From Desulfurococcales archaeon (GTDB taxonomy: Archaea; Thermoproteota; Thermoprotei_A; Sulfolobales; Ignisphaeraceae): DNA of 13,765 bases. Shown in pieces: positions 1 through 7,214 of this stretch. Under the pieces are notes generated by a model that saw nothing but the letters and a program-made list of their open reading frames with translations, was not told where the DNA came from and did no database searches. Made by a program: the position numbers and the translations under genes. The DNA lies in assembly GCA_027037025.1 (NCBI GenBank), contig JALWBS010000092.1, positions 1 to 13,765 on the forward strand, read 5' to 3'. How positions within the stretch are numbered: the stretch's first letter is position 1; each line of letters starts with the position of its first letter.

Positions 1-1
1 A

Positions 2-355
2 TTAGTGAATGCACAAGCAAGGAAGTGGGTCAAGGTAAGCGATTCAGAGTGGGGATACGGACCTTTCTCCAAGGTTTATGCATACGTAGAAGGGATGTTC
101 CCAGTACCATCAGACGGACATCTATATAATGTGAACCACTCCTGGGCTTGGATTGAGCCATACCCCTACATAATATATTGCCACCAAGCGGTACCAGGGT
201 ACATAGCGCGTTCAGTGGGGGATGAAGCATATACGTACGTATGGTCAAGTATTGTAATAAATGGTGTATGTATAGAACCTTGGGATCCAAGGTTTAGTGA
301 ATATGGTGCTGAAGCAATAGCGATAATCGCTACTCCACCACCGGGAGCGACATGA
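2..355 (+). CDS. Probable secreted protein, C-terminal part (5' end outside window)
   Basis: The reading frame is open to the left edge, so the gene probably starts upstream. The GTG at position 5 is the first possible start inside the window, but I see no ribosome binding site. The first visible residues read LVNAQA followed by RKW; Ala-X-Ala is a typical signal peptidase I site, so the missing part may be a signal peptide and the visible part nearly the whole mature protein (inference). The roughly 110 residues are rich in Trp, Tyr and Pro, have two Cys, and no membrane segment, which suits a compact extracellular beta-rich domain. No family is recognised. It lies 110 bases before the surface-protein/ABC operon on the same strand and could be a partner or cargo of it, but nothing proves this. 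Confidence 0.55.
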   Translation, partial: LVNAQARKWVKVSDSEWGYGPFSKVYAYVEGMFPVPSDGHLYNVNHSWAWIEPYPYIIYCHQAVPGYIARSVGDEAYTYVWSSIVINGVCIEPWDPRFSEYGAEAIAIIATPPPGAT

Positions 356-379
356 TTTACGAGGAGGTGGTGCGTGGAT

Positions 380-433
380 ATGACCGATATTCTCATTTTC
401 ATAATCTTTTTACTTGATTTTGACCCATACTAA
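380..433 (+). CDS. Possible 17-residue hydrophobic mini-protein
   Basis: An ATG at 380 (or GTG at 374) opens a very short frame ending at TAA 431-433. A strong GAGGAGGTGG ribosome binding site lies at 361-370, with good spacing to ATG 380. The peptide is almost entirely hydrophobic (ILIFIIFLL core) with acidic residues at both ends, like a single membrane-spanning micropeptide. It sits between the secreted protein and the surface-protein operon. Such short frames arise by chance, so the strong ribosome binding site is the only real support. It could instead be a leader for the gene at 466. Confidence 0.2.
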   Translation: MTDILIFIIFLLDFDPY

Positions 434-465
434 TCGGGAGGTGACTTGTAGTTAGGTGCTTAGCG

Positions 466-2139
466 ATGTTAGTGCCCGGATCTAGGTGCTTCACAATATC
501 CATACTCATCATCGTCGTTGCATGTTTACTAGGCTCTGGCTTTGGGGAGATGATCCACGCTACCCAAGTGGGTAATGGCTTAGGTTCTAAGCATTTCTAT
601 AATCCGTGGCCCTGGGCTAGGCCTGGTGCCTACGCTATCTACACGCCTATTCCCATAAAAATCAAGAACCCTAAGAACCCGGGGATGCTCATCAATGCTA
701 CTCTATGGCTGAAGTGGGTAATCACCAACATTACTCCCAGCGGTGTCTACGTCAGGGTGTATCTCATTGTTCCGGAGATCAACTACAAAGAGAGTAAGCT
801 GTTCTTCGTTGCTTACAACGGTTCGTTCTACGATGCTAAGACCATGAAGTACCTAGGTATATGGACGCTCTTCAGACCACCGCAAACCCTGATACCTGGA
901 TCCAAGGTGTTGATCGCTGTTAAGGCACCCGTTGCAGCGGCTGGCCCTGTGAAGGCGACGGTTGAAAGGCTTAGGAAACCCTATTTCTTCTTCCAACTCC
1001 CTGGATTAAAGGAGCTGGATATCTATGGCTATGTCCTCGTAGCTCTGAAGTATGGTTTAGCTCTTGAGAGATTCGTTGTTGTTGATGCAACTACCAAGGC
1101 TTTGAAGGAGCTGGGTAACTACAGTGTTGTTGCTGAGAAGATAGCTAAGGCACTCATCGAGAAATACCCCGAGTTAAAATCGATTAAGCTCTACAATCCG
1201 CATCTACCAGCTGTTAAGGGATGGGCGATGTGGTTAGAGGATCTACTCAAAGCTAAATGGGTCACGGATCTCCCCACGGCGTGCATGTACGATACTATCA
1301 CTGGGCTGGCAATCGGTATCAACATATACTTAGATTTAATGATATCGAATATGGTTCTACTAAGCGATGATACCCTCACAGCCATTGGAGTACCCAAGTT
1401 AGCAATAAAGTACAGCGCGGAGGTGAGATTCAGGGGCTGGCCGAACTTCTTCAAGCTGTTCAACGTTAGCAAGAGCGAGGTTTTCAAGGCTCTGCATGTT
1501 AAGGGCGAGTTCAGCAACGTAAGTCTGTGTGGTTGCGACTCGCTGTTGCTTAAGACCAATGTGTTCAGCTTGATGAGGGAGGCTGTTGTTGGCGCTGGGA
1601 CCAGAGGGGTGACTACATCGACGAGCAGCACTACGCCGAAGCCCGTGGCTACCCACGTATCGACGAGCTCGGTTACGAAGTTGAGAACCACTACGAGATC
1701 GATGAGCGTAGCCGCGAAGACTCGCAGAGCCACTACATCTACATCTAGCACCGTTCAAAGCGTCACAGAGGTTAAGAAAACCGTTATCCAGAGCATCACC
1801 AACACGCTTCCGAAGACCATGTCGTTAACGAGCTCATCCAGAGCGCCGATCACTACCACGGCTCAGCGCAAACCTACTACGTCTCATAGCTTGGTCAAGG
1901 TAAGCACTGTGTCGAGGGTATCGACGAAGAGCTTCGGTGTTGGACAGAGGCTGGGTAAGGCTAAGCCTATGCAGATCCTAACAACTTCTAGGGGTAGAGC
2001 TGTTCGAACATCGATACCCACGAAAATCGCTGCGAGGTGCTTGTCACCACCGTCGCTCCTACCCGTGGTAATCACTTTGATACTCCTGGTAAGCGGTGCT
2101 ATTGCCTACGCTATCCACCGGACTAGGGGAGGGAGATGA
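466..2139 (+). CDS. Stalked cell-surface protein with signal peptide and C-terminal membrane anchor
   Basis: The 557-residue product has a hydrophobic signal segment (about residues 10-24), a folded outside domain to about residue 375, a low-complexity Ser/Thr-rich stalk (about 382-520, runs such as TTSTSSTT), a membrane helix (about 530-550) and a short basic tail, HRTRGGR. This is the standard layout of archaeal S-layer-associated or anchored surface proteins. Possible N-glycosylation sequons include NAT, NIT, NGS, NYS and NVS. No substrate-binding-protein family is recognised in the folded domain. ATG 466 is the first usable start; GTG 472 is an alternative. A GGGAGGTGA motif at 436-444 is rather far upstream. 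The stop overlaps the next start (ATGA), so it is translationally coupled to the permease gene and probably works with the transporter, as receptor, anchor or assembly factor (inference). Confidence 0.8.
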   Translation: MLVPGSRCFTISILIIVVACLLGSGFGEMIHATQVGNGLGSKHFYNPWPWARPGAYAIYTPIPIKIKNPKNPGMLINATLWLKWVITNITPSGVYVRVYLIVPEINYKESKLFFVAYNGSFYDAKTMKYLGIWTLFRPPQTLIPGSKVLIAVKAPVAAAGPVKATVERLRKPYFFFQLPGLKELDIYGYVLVALKYGLALERFVVVDATTKALKELGNYSVVAEKIAKALIEKYPELKSIKLYNPHLPAVKGWAMWLEDLLKAKWVTDLPTACMYDTITGLAIGINIYLDLMISNMVLLSDDTLTAIGVPKLAIKYSAEVRFRGWPNFFKLFNVSKSEVFKALHVKGEFSNVSLCGCDSLLLKTNVFSLMREAVVGAGTRGVTTSTSSTTPKPVATHVSTSSVTKLRTTTRSMSVAAKTRRATTSTSSTVQSVTEVKKTVIQSITNTLPKTMSLTSSSRAPITTTAQRKPTTSHSLVKVSTVSRVSTKSFGVGQRLGKAKPMQILTTSRGRAVRTSIPTKIAARCLSPPSLLPVVITLILLVSGAIAYAIHRTRGGR

Positions 2140-2855
2140 ATGGTCTCGATATCGTCACCGTAATCTCGTTGCTCGTGATTATAGCCATATCGTCCTACTC
2201 CATAGCCTCAATGTTTCCCCACGTCTACTCGTATACCGTGACTCTCCACAGATCTAATGACGCTGATCTTCACCACAGCGATTTGATGGGCTACGCGATC
2301 TACATGGTGTCTCGAGCTGTTTGTCTAGGCATCTCCTTCCAGTACGTTTGGATAGGGCTCGTATCCATGCTCTTAGCGTGCTACAGCATAGCCTATCCTC
2401 TCGAAAGTGGGTTTGCTAGGTTCGATCTCCAGGTTCGTGGTACTAGGCTATCCCTAGTCGTTGAGAACTACCTAGGCACTGTGTTGACTATCTACGCATC
2501 GCTTGTGATAGCCTCGGTCATCACCACAGCCATAGCGTTCTACCCAACGCTCGTTATCTACGCCTTCGCAGCCTCGAGCTCCATGACGCTGCTCTTCCTA
2601 GGCCTCGCCTCCATAGCATACTCCGTATCCCTCCTCATTCGAAGGGTCGTTCCATCGATCATCATATCCCTCGCCATCCTATACGGCTACGATACCATCG
2701 CCAGATCCCTTAGCTTAGCTCCCTACAGAATCATGTTCACCACCGAAGGGAACGCTATGTACGTAGCTGTGCGCAGTTCTCTACCCATACTAATCGCTGG
2801 GATCGCTATTCTCGTAGCTACGCTCGTCTACGTATCGAGGAGGTGGGAGGTGTAG
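2136..2855 (+). CDS. ABC-2-like membrane permease subunit
   Basis: The 239-residue protein is very hydrophobic, with about six membrane helices (roughly 5-27, 68-87, 113-136, 138-167, 171-186, 214-233). After helix 2 comes a segment with YPLESGF and RGTRLSLV, resembling the coupling region of ABC-2 permeases (consensus E-x-G with a following small/R motif). Together with the ATPase gene downstream, this supports the transmembrane half of an ABC-2-type exporter. The length is that of a single-domain permease, which would act as a homodimer. The start ATG overlaps the stop of the surface-protein gene by four bases. The substrate is unknown. The family assignment rests on topology and gene context rather than on a clear family signature. 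Confidence 0.7.
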   Translation: MNGLDIVTVISLLVIIAISSYSIASMFPHVYSYTVTLHRSNDADLHHSDLMGYAIYMVSRAVCLGISFQYVWIGLVSMLLACYSIAYPLESGFARFDLQVRGTRLSLVVENYLGTVLTIYASLVIASVITTAIAFYPTLVIYAFAASSSMTLLFLGLASIAYSVSLLIRRVVPSIIISLAILYGYDTIARSLSLAPYRIMFTTEGNAMYVAVRSSLPILIAGIAILVATLVYVSRRWEV

Positions 2856-2859
2856 ATCC

Positions 2860-3366
2860 ATGAACGTGGGTAGGGCCCTCGGAGCACTATCCATAGCACT
2901 GCTGTTCCTAGCGATCGTGGGGATCGCGACGTACCTAGGTGTTCTGCATAGGGACTACATCGAGGGTTTGGAGAACAGCCTCGTGGTGAACGGGACCGGG
3001 GTGATGGTGCTGAGCCTGCGGGGCACGGACGTCGGGATCGTTGCCCAGCTATGTGGTCCGACCGAGGTGAGGGTTCTGAGCGGCTCTGGGAAGGTGATTT
3101 CGGCGTGGAACGTGGCCAAGAGCTACTGGGAGACCGTGGTTCACCTCACCAGGCCCGGGATCTACGCCTTCGTGGTTCGAGGCTGCGGTGTGCTGAGAAT
3201 CATCCAGGCCTCGGGTGAGAACCCTAGGGCTGGGCTCGTTGCGCACGTCCTCGATCCGTACGAACGAGGTGTTCTGAGGACGGCCGCCATCCTGGGCATA
3301 GCCTCCTCAGCCGGGTTCTTCGCGACCATGATCGCGAGGATCCTCCTCGAGCGGTTGAGGAGGTGA
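2860..3366 (+). CDS. Two-helix membrane protein with extracytoplasmic domain, ABC operon
   Basis: The 168-residue protein has an N-terminal helix (about 9-27), a roughly 105-residue beta-rich domain with two Cys about 40 residues apart (CGP at 65 and GCG near 108), and a second helix (about 138-160) followed by a basic RILLERLRR end. With both ends inside, the middle domain would sit outside the cell. The start follows GGGAGGTG at 2844-2851, and the gene lies only four bases after the permease. I recognise no family. Its place between permease and ATPase suggests an accessory transporter subunit that contacts substrate or the surface protein (inference). Confidence 0.65.
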   Translation: MNVGRALGALSIALLFLAIVGIATYLGVLHRDYIEGLENSLVVNGTGVMVLSLRGTDVGIVAQLCGPTEVRVLSGSGKVISAWNVAKSYWETVVHLTRPGIYAFVVRGCGVLRIIQASGENPRAGLVAHVLDPYERGVLRTAAILGIASSAGFFATMIARILLERLRR

Positions 3367-3372
3367 GCACTG

Positions 3373-4290
3373 TTGGAGGGCATCGTTGTGCTGAGGAACG
3401 TTTCTAAGAGGTTCGGACCAACCGTAGCTCTGAACAACGTGTCGCTCTCCGTATCACCGAGATCGTTCCTCGTGCTGCTGGGCCCCAACGGTTCGGGCAA
3501 GTCTACGCTGATAGACGTAGTCAGCGGTTTCAGAAGGCCTAGCAGTGGCTACGTGAGGGTGTTCGGCTTCGATCCGTGGAGAGAACGTGGAAGGATTGCG
3601 CATAGAGTCGCGTGTCTAAGCGATAGGCTCAGCCTAAAGCCGTGGAGTAGCTGCCTAGACATAGTTGAGAAGCTCGTGGGTAAGGGCCGCGTCGACCCCA
3701 GGAGGGTTAAGGACTACGCTTCGAGGCTCGGAGTTGATCAGTACTGGAGACGTGCTTACGTAACCTACAGCGCTGGGATGAGGAGGAAGTGCCTCCTACT
3801 ACTAACGCTCTCGACGAACGCCGATCTGATAATCATCGACGAACCCTTCGAGAACCTCGACCCCGAAGCGATTCGAACGGTTCTCGAGATCCTTGGTGAG
3901 AGGCATAGGGAGGGATCGACGATTATCGTGGCTAGCCACATAGTTGGGGGTCTCGAGAAGCTGGCTACCCACGTAGCCATACTGGTGTCGGGAAGGCTCG
4001 TGGAGTACGGTGAGAGCGTGGATGTGGCTTCGAAGCTCGGTGGTTTGAAGCTCGTGGCCACGGCTACGAAGGTTAGCGAGGTTACGAAGGTTGTCGAGGC
4101 GAAGAGGTTCTGCATCTCCGGCAACACCATCGTTATCGATGTTGAGAACGTGGAGGAAGCTGAGAAACTCCGTAGCAAACTGGGGGGAATGGGTGTCGAG
4201 GCGAGGTTGGAGATAGATCTGGAAACGGTTTATAGAAGAGCTTTGGAGAGGGGTTCTCAACGTGCTGAAGCCCCTCAACACCTTGGCTAG
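3373..4290 (+). CDS. ABC transporter ATP-binding protein
   Basis: ATPase of about 305 residues that should power the permease encoded upstream. It shows Walker A GPNGSGKST (37-45), a signature YSAGMRRK (132-139, the form common in ABC-2 exporters), Walker B LIIIDE with EPFENLD after it (152-163), and the H-loop His in IVASH (189). The C-terminal 80 or so residues form an extra alpha/beta domain, also usual in ABC-2 ATPases. The position of the Q-loop glutamine appears to be Asp (CLSDRLSL, about 81-88), a departure from the usual Gln or Glu. The start is TTG 3373, preceded by GAGGAGGTGA at the end of the previous gene. Its 3' end overlaps the methyltransferase gene by 29 bases. Confidence 0.93.
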   Translation: MEGIVVLRNVSKRFGPTVALNNVSLSVSPRSFLVLLGPNGSGKSTLIDVVSGFRRPSSGYVRVFGFDPWRERGRIAHRVACLSDRLSLKPWSSCLDIVEKLVGKGRVDPRRVKDYASRLGVDQYWRRAYVTYSAGMRRKCLLLLTLSTNADLIIIDEPFENLDPEAIRTVLEILGERHREGSTIIVASHIVGGLEKLATHVAILVSGRLVEYGESVDVASKLGGLKLVATATKVSEVTKVVEAKRFCISGNTIVIDVENVEEAEKLRSKLGGMGVEARLEIDLETVYRRALERGSQRAEAPQHLG

Positions 4291-4939
4291 AGCTATCCAG
4301 AGCCGTAGCGGTGGTATCCCGGCTCCCGGCGCATATCTATACAGGTTGGTTGCGTGCCGCGTTCTGAAGAGGTTTCATAGGGTTGTTGCTGAGGAGCTCA
4401 GCAAGACCGTTTCCCACGGACCCGTGCTAGACGTTGGTTGTGGAACGGCTTCGCTCATACGGGAACTTGCTCATCTCACCAAGCCTCCCCAGGGCTTCGT
4501 TGGGCTAGACCTATCGATTGCCATGGCTAGGATCGCTCTCGAAGAGGTTAGGAGGGAGGGTCTCGGTGCTTGGATAGATATCGTGGTTGGCGATGCACAT
4601 GCACTACCCCTTAGATCGCAATCGGTGGAGATCGTGGTTAGCACAGGTACACTCCACCATCTATCCAAACCATCGAGGTTCTTCAAGGAGTGCGCGAGGG
4701 TTGCGAAGAAGGTTTGTAGAGTCTACGAGTTCTCCCACGACGTTCCACGCGAAGAGCTCATCGAAACATCTAGAATGCTCTCAGTACCACCACCAATACT
4801 GAGGATCATCTCGACACTCCATGGAATACCGAGGAGAGAATTCATCGAAGGATCCATAGCGCAACAGCTCAAGCTCCTCAACCTGAAGTTCAAGACCTTC
4901 TTTCGGGGACCGATAACGGTTCTCGAGATAGTCGCTTAG
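4262..4939 (+). CDS. Class I SAM-dependent methyltransferase
   Basis: The 225-residue protein has the motifs of the UbiE/Methyltransf_11 type: motif I VLDVGCGTAS (55-64, SAM binding), acidic motif II GLDLS (81-85), the GDAHALPLRSQSVEIVVS strand (110-127) and a following LHHLSKP (131-137). The C-terminal third is helical and unassigned. GTG 4262 is the start, 29 bases inside the ATPase gene in another frame, so translation is coupled and the protein probably belongs to the transporter operon. It may modify a lipid, a small molecule or the exported product; the sequence does not say which. It is the last gene of the operon, and I see no clear T-rich terminator after it. Confidence 0.88.
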   Translation: MLKPLNTLARAIQSRSGGIPAPGAYLYRLVACRVLKRFHRVVAEELSKTVSHGPVLDVGCGTASLIRELAHLTKPPQGFVGLDLSIAMARIALEEVRREGLGAWIDIVVGDAHALPLRSQSVEIVVSTGTLHHLSKPSRFFKECARVAKKVCRVYEFSHDVPREELIETSRMLSVPPPILRIISTLHGIPRREFIEGSIAQQLKLLNLKFKTFFRGPITVLEIVA

Positions 4940-5003
4940 CTAATCGACGAGACCTCGCAACGCACTCCACGAATTTTCGAAAGCTCTATGCGTAGCTAAG
5001 AGA

Positions 5004-5065
5004 AACCGCATTGATTAGTGGTGAGCGCGAGTGCGTAAGCACAACCTTGATGCGTTGATGCGGTT
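5004..5065 (+). other. Inverted repeat with inner GNRA-type hairpin (possible structured RNA)
   Basis: AACCGCAT (5004-5011) is complementary to ATGCGGTT (5058-5065). Between them GTGC-GTAA-GCAC (5031-5042) makes a four-pair stem closed by a GTAA loop, a GNRA-type tetraloop. This could be a small structured RNA or a 3'-end structure of the operon upstream. An eight-pair match with a loop of about 46 bases can occur by chance in a region of this size. Confidence 0.2.
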
Positions 5066-5396
5066 ACCACACTTAGTTACGCAATCCCTGCGGTTTCAGC
5101 GGGCTTCGTAGATCTCGCAGATGCAGATCCAGAACGACGTTAGAAAAGCGTAGTGTTGAAAAGCATGTGCATGACGAGGATCGTTGCGGGGCGATGAGGA
5201 GAATCGGTTTCTGCATATCATCGCGCTCTAGGTAACCGGGGTCTTAGTAACGATTGCGAGTGCTAAGCACCGCTCTCCACGTCCGTAGCCATCTGCGGCA
5301 ACGCATAGTCTCGACGGTGCTAATCTCGGAACCTGGGTTGTACATCGAGAATGCGCTGCGTCGAAACGTGGGTTTCTACGGTGCTCGGAGCTAGAG

Positions 5397-5405
5397 CTTT
5401 TAAAC
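5397..5405 (+). promoter_or_regulatory. TATA-like box for the first HEPN-MNT pair
   Basis: CTTTTAAAC is an archaeal TATA-like element. Transcription from it would begin near 5425-5430, giving a leader of roughly 15 bases before ATG 5443. No other good element was seen nearby. Confidence 0.45.
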
Positions 5406-5442
5406 GTGATCAACGCGTTAAACCCATGATGCAAAGCGTTTC

Positions 5443-5877
5443 ATGGGTTCGAAGTGCATGAGTGGTGAGTACTATGCTCTTCTTTGGCGTAGGGCTGAGC
5501 GCTTCCTTGTTAGAGCTGTTAGGGATCTGGACGAGGGTGATTATGATGGCGCTTGCTTCAACGCTGAAGAGGCTATCCAGCTCGCGGTCAAGGCACTTCT
5601 ATTCAAGTACTTCGCCGAGATACCTCGGATCCACGGCTCCAGAGCTCTGCTCGCTAGGCTTAGGAATCTGCTCATGGATGCTGGTCTAAGCGATGTTGCG
5701 AGCTTCGTAGGTAGATTCGTCGCCGATAACCGCGATGCGCTGGATATTCTCGAGGAGAGCTACGTTATGGCTAGGTACGGAGCCGTATCGTATAGCGAGA
5801 CCCAGGCGAAGTTATGTGTTGAGACTGCGAGTAGAGCTCTGGAGGTGTTGAGAGAGGTTGAGCGGAGGTTGGGCTAG
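5443..5877 (+). CDS. HEPN-domain toxin, pair 1
   Basis: Helical protein of 144 residues with the layout of PF05168-type HEPN proteins: an acidic first hairpin (LDEGDYDGACFNAEEAIQL), a helix AVKALLFKY, a PRIHGSRALL segment (His 64), and a conserved Arg-Tyr near the end (MARYG, R111-Y112). HEPN proteins paired with MNT nucleotidyltransferases are usually RNase-type toxins. The canonical RX4HXY motif of HepT is not visible here. ATG 5443 is taken as the start; ATG 5458, five codons on, is equally possible. It overlaps the MNT gene by 20 bases. By sequence it groups with pair 2 (QLxxKAxL, RY...YxxE), not with pairs 3 and 4. Confidence 0.85.
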   Translation: MGSKCMSGEYYALLWRRAERFLVRAVRDLDEGDYDGACFNAEEAIQLAVKALLFKYFAEIPRIHGSRALLARLRNLLMDAGLSDVASFVGRFVADNRDALDILEESYVMARYGAVSYSETQAKLCVETASRALEVLREVERRLG

Positions 5878-6232
5878 GTACGCTATCGAGAGGTTCAGGT
5901 TGTTGAAGAGATGGCGAGAGCTTGTACCTCTCGTCGCTAAAGCGTGTAGAGATGTCTTAAAGGAGGAGTGCGTCAGGATCTACGTCGTTGGTGGCGCTGC
6001 CGAGGACAGGCTTACGGTGTTGAGCGACATCGACGTGGTTATAATCGTTGGGAATCCCGAGCTGAAAAACCTCGAAACCATCATCAGGATTAAGAGACGA
6101 GCTGAGGAACTCGGCGTATCCCCCGAGCTACCCTTGGACATCAAGATAATGACCGAGGAAGAGCTGCAAACCCTCGCGAAGAAGGGCGTGTATAGAAAGC
6201 TCGTTGAAGTGGATGTTGGGGAAGCGAAATAA
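5858..6232 (+). CDS. MNT-type nucleotidyltransferase antitoxin, pair 1
   Basis: Minimal nucleotidyltransferase of 124 residues. The pol-beta-type motif is VVGGAAEDRLTVLSDIDVVI: G45-G46 in place of the usual Gly-Ser, metal-binding D57 and D59, and a likely third acid D94 in LPLDIKIMT. In characterised pairs MntA neutralises HepT by adding AMP groups to it; the same role is inferred here. The start is TTG 5858, inside the end of the HEPN gene and preceded by GGAGG at 5841-5845. The Ser-to-Gly change in the first motif is tolerated in some family members, but activity should not be assumed. Confidence 0.85.
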   Translation: MSGGWARYAIERFRLLKRWRELVPLVAKACRDVLKEECVRIYVVGGAAEDRLTVLSDIDVVIIVGNPELKNLETIIRIKRRAEELGVSPELPLDIKIMTEEELQTLAKKGVYRKLVEVDVGEAK

Positions 6233-6671
6233 TCATCACATGCTAATTAAGCACTTCGACTCTCTCACCAAATCTATCGAAGCTCTAGACACGTCATCCA
6301 TGGAAGTACGCATTCAACGATCTGATACCTCCTCCGATACCTATCCATCCACATCGAATCCTTGATCCCTCAGCGCTGTTCAGTCGATAACCAGCTTCGA
6401 AATAGTTCGAAATAGCTTGTACAATACTAATCCTGGTGTTCAAGAAGGTTGATTGGGATACACCATTCGAGCTAACTATCGTTGCAACCACTTGGGTAAC
6501 GACTTAGCACAGGATTGCTCACTAAAGACTTTTCCATTGCTCGAGAGCAGGTCGATACACGTAACTACGAAAAATCGAGTTGCTTAGCAGAGAGCGTGAG
6601 CATATCGCCATAAAGTTCTCCACATCAACGCAGTTATAGTACCTATTCTCATTCTCAAACGTTTTGGGGAG
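6233..6671. other. Non-coding stretch with a short tandem repeat
   Basis: About 440 bases with no convincing gene. TTCGAAATAG occurs twice in tandem (6396-6415). A weak TATA-like TTATAGTAC lies at 6633-6641, about 35 bases before the protease start. Short frames on the minus strand (for example 6294-6491) show no family features. Confidence 0.45.
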
Positions 6672-7037
6672 ATGTTGGGTCACGTAGTTGCTAAGGTAAG
6701 GCTACGCAATCCCCACGATCTTAGCAGGTTCGTAGATCTAGAGTTCTTGGTCGATACTGGGAGTACGTATACATGGGTTAGGAGGGAGAGACTTGAAGAG
6801 TTGGGTATCAAGCCCATGGATAGAAGGAGGCTTAGAACTATCGATAATAGGATTGTAGCGCGCGACATCGGTGAGGCAGTGATTGAGTGCATGGGTAGGC
6901 GCGCGACAACGATCGTGGCCTTCGCTGAGAAGAGGGATAACGAGGTTCTTGGGCTACGCGCGCTCGAAGGACTTGGGTTAGAAGTGGATCCAGTGACGAA
7001 GCAACTCAGAGAAGTTGAAGCTATACTGGCGCTCTGA
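6672..7037 (+). CDS. Retropepsin-like aspartyl protease (clan AA)
   Basis: The 121-residue protein has the one-domain pepsin half typical of retroviral-type proteases, which dimerise to form the active site. The catalytic motif is FLVDTGSTYTWV (D28-T29-G30-S31). A second conserved part, VLGLRALEGLGLEVDP (92-106), matches the usual hydrophobic-Leu-Gly and 'L...G.....D' end of the fold. There is no signal peptide, so it should be cytoplasmic. ATG 6672 directly follows GGGGAG, and TTG 6675 is a possible alternative. It sits alone between a HEPN-MNT pair and converges with an active-site-altered relative at 7215-7628. The substrate is unknown; a link to toxin-antitoxin turnover is only a guess. 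Confidence 0.85.
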   Translation: MLGHVVAKVRLRNPHDLSRFVDLEFLVDTGSTYTWVRRERLEELGIKPMDRRRLRTIDNRIVARDIGEAVIECMGRRATTIVAFAEKRDNEVLGLRALEGLGLEVDPVTKQLREVEAILAL

Positions 7038-7144
7038 CTCGTAGTACTCATCGTACTCATCTAAATGTTTAGCCTAGGAAGATATGGTCACGGTCATCGA
7101 ATGGTTCGTAATGTTGAGCAACACACGTTGGGGTCGAGTAGAGC

Positions 7145-7176
7145 TGGGCTAGGCACGTCATGAGGTTCAGGTTGTT
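7145..7176 (+). repeat. Vestige of an MNT gene start (match to 5870-5904)
   Basis: TGGGCTAGG (7145-7153) and GAGGTTCAGGTTGTT (7162-7176) match exactly the same two blocks at the start of MNT gene 1 (5870-5878 and 5890-5904), with 8 instead of 11 bases between them. Two matching blocks in the same order point to common descent, so this is probably the remains of another HEPN-MNT locus. No open frame continues from it. Confidence 0.5.
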
Positions 7177-7214
7177 CGTTAGCAACGAGTAGATGGAATA
7201 GATGTTTCCGCTAC

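Larger units (their letters stand above)
4940..5442. other. Non-coding stretch between transporter operon and TA island
   Basis: About 500 bases without a convincing gene on either strand. Short frames here have unusual composition and no recognisable motifs. It holds an inverted repeat enclosing a small tetraloop hairpin (5004-5065) and a TATA-like box (5397-5405) before the first HEPN gene. It may be decayed accessory DNA like that elsewhere in the island, but I cannot recognise any parent gene. Confidence 0.5.

Noticed and set aside
1191..1758. Long minus-strand frames opposite the surface protein gene (186 and 119 codons).
   Set aside because: They lie opposite a well-supported gene, arise from its repetitive Ser/Thr codons, and show no motifs, ribosome binding site or operon context.
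3765..4281. Minus-strand frames opposite the ABC ATPase (137 and 159 codons).
   Set aside because: Shadows of a gene with clear Walker and signature motifs; their translations are Ser/Arg-rich without domain features.
5228..5434. Minus-strand frame of 68 codons in the gap before HEPN gene 1.
   Set aside because: No recognisable motif, no ribosome binding site, composition unlike the real genes, and it runs across the probable promoter.
6396..6415. Tandem TTCGAAATAG repeat, considered as the start of a repeat array or a regulator site.
   Set aside because: Only two copies, no spacing pattern and no similar copies seen elsewhere; probably chance slippage.
6294..6491. Minus-strand frame of 65 codons between MNT gene 1 and the protease.
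   Set aside because: Checked for PIN, HEPN or antitoxin blocks in all frames and found none; treated as chance.
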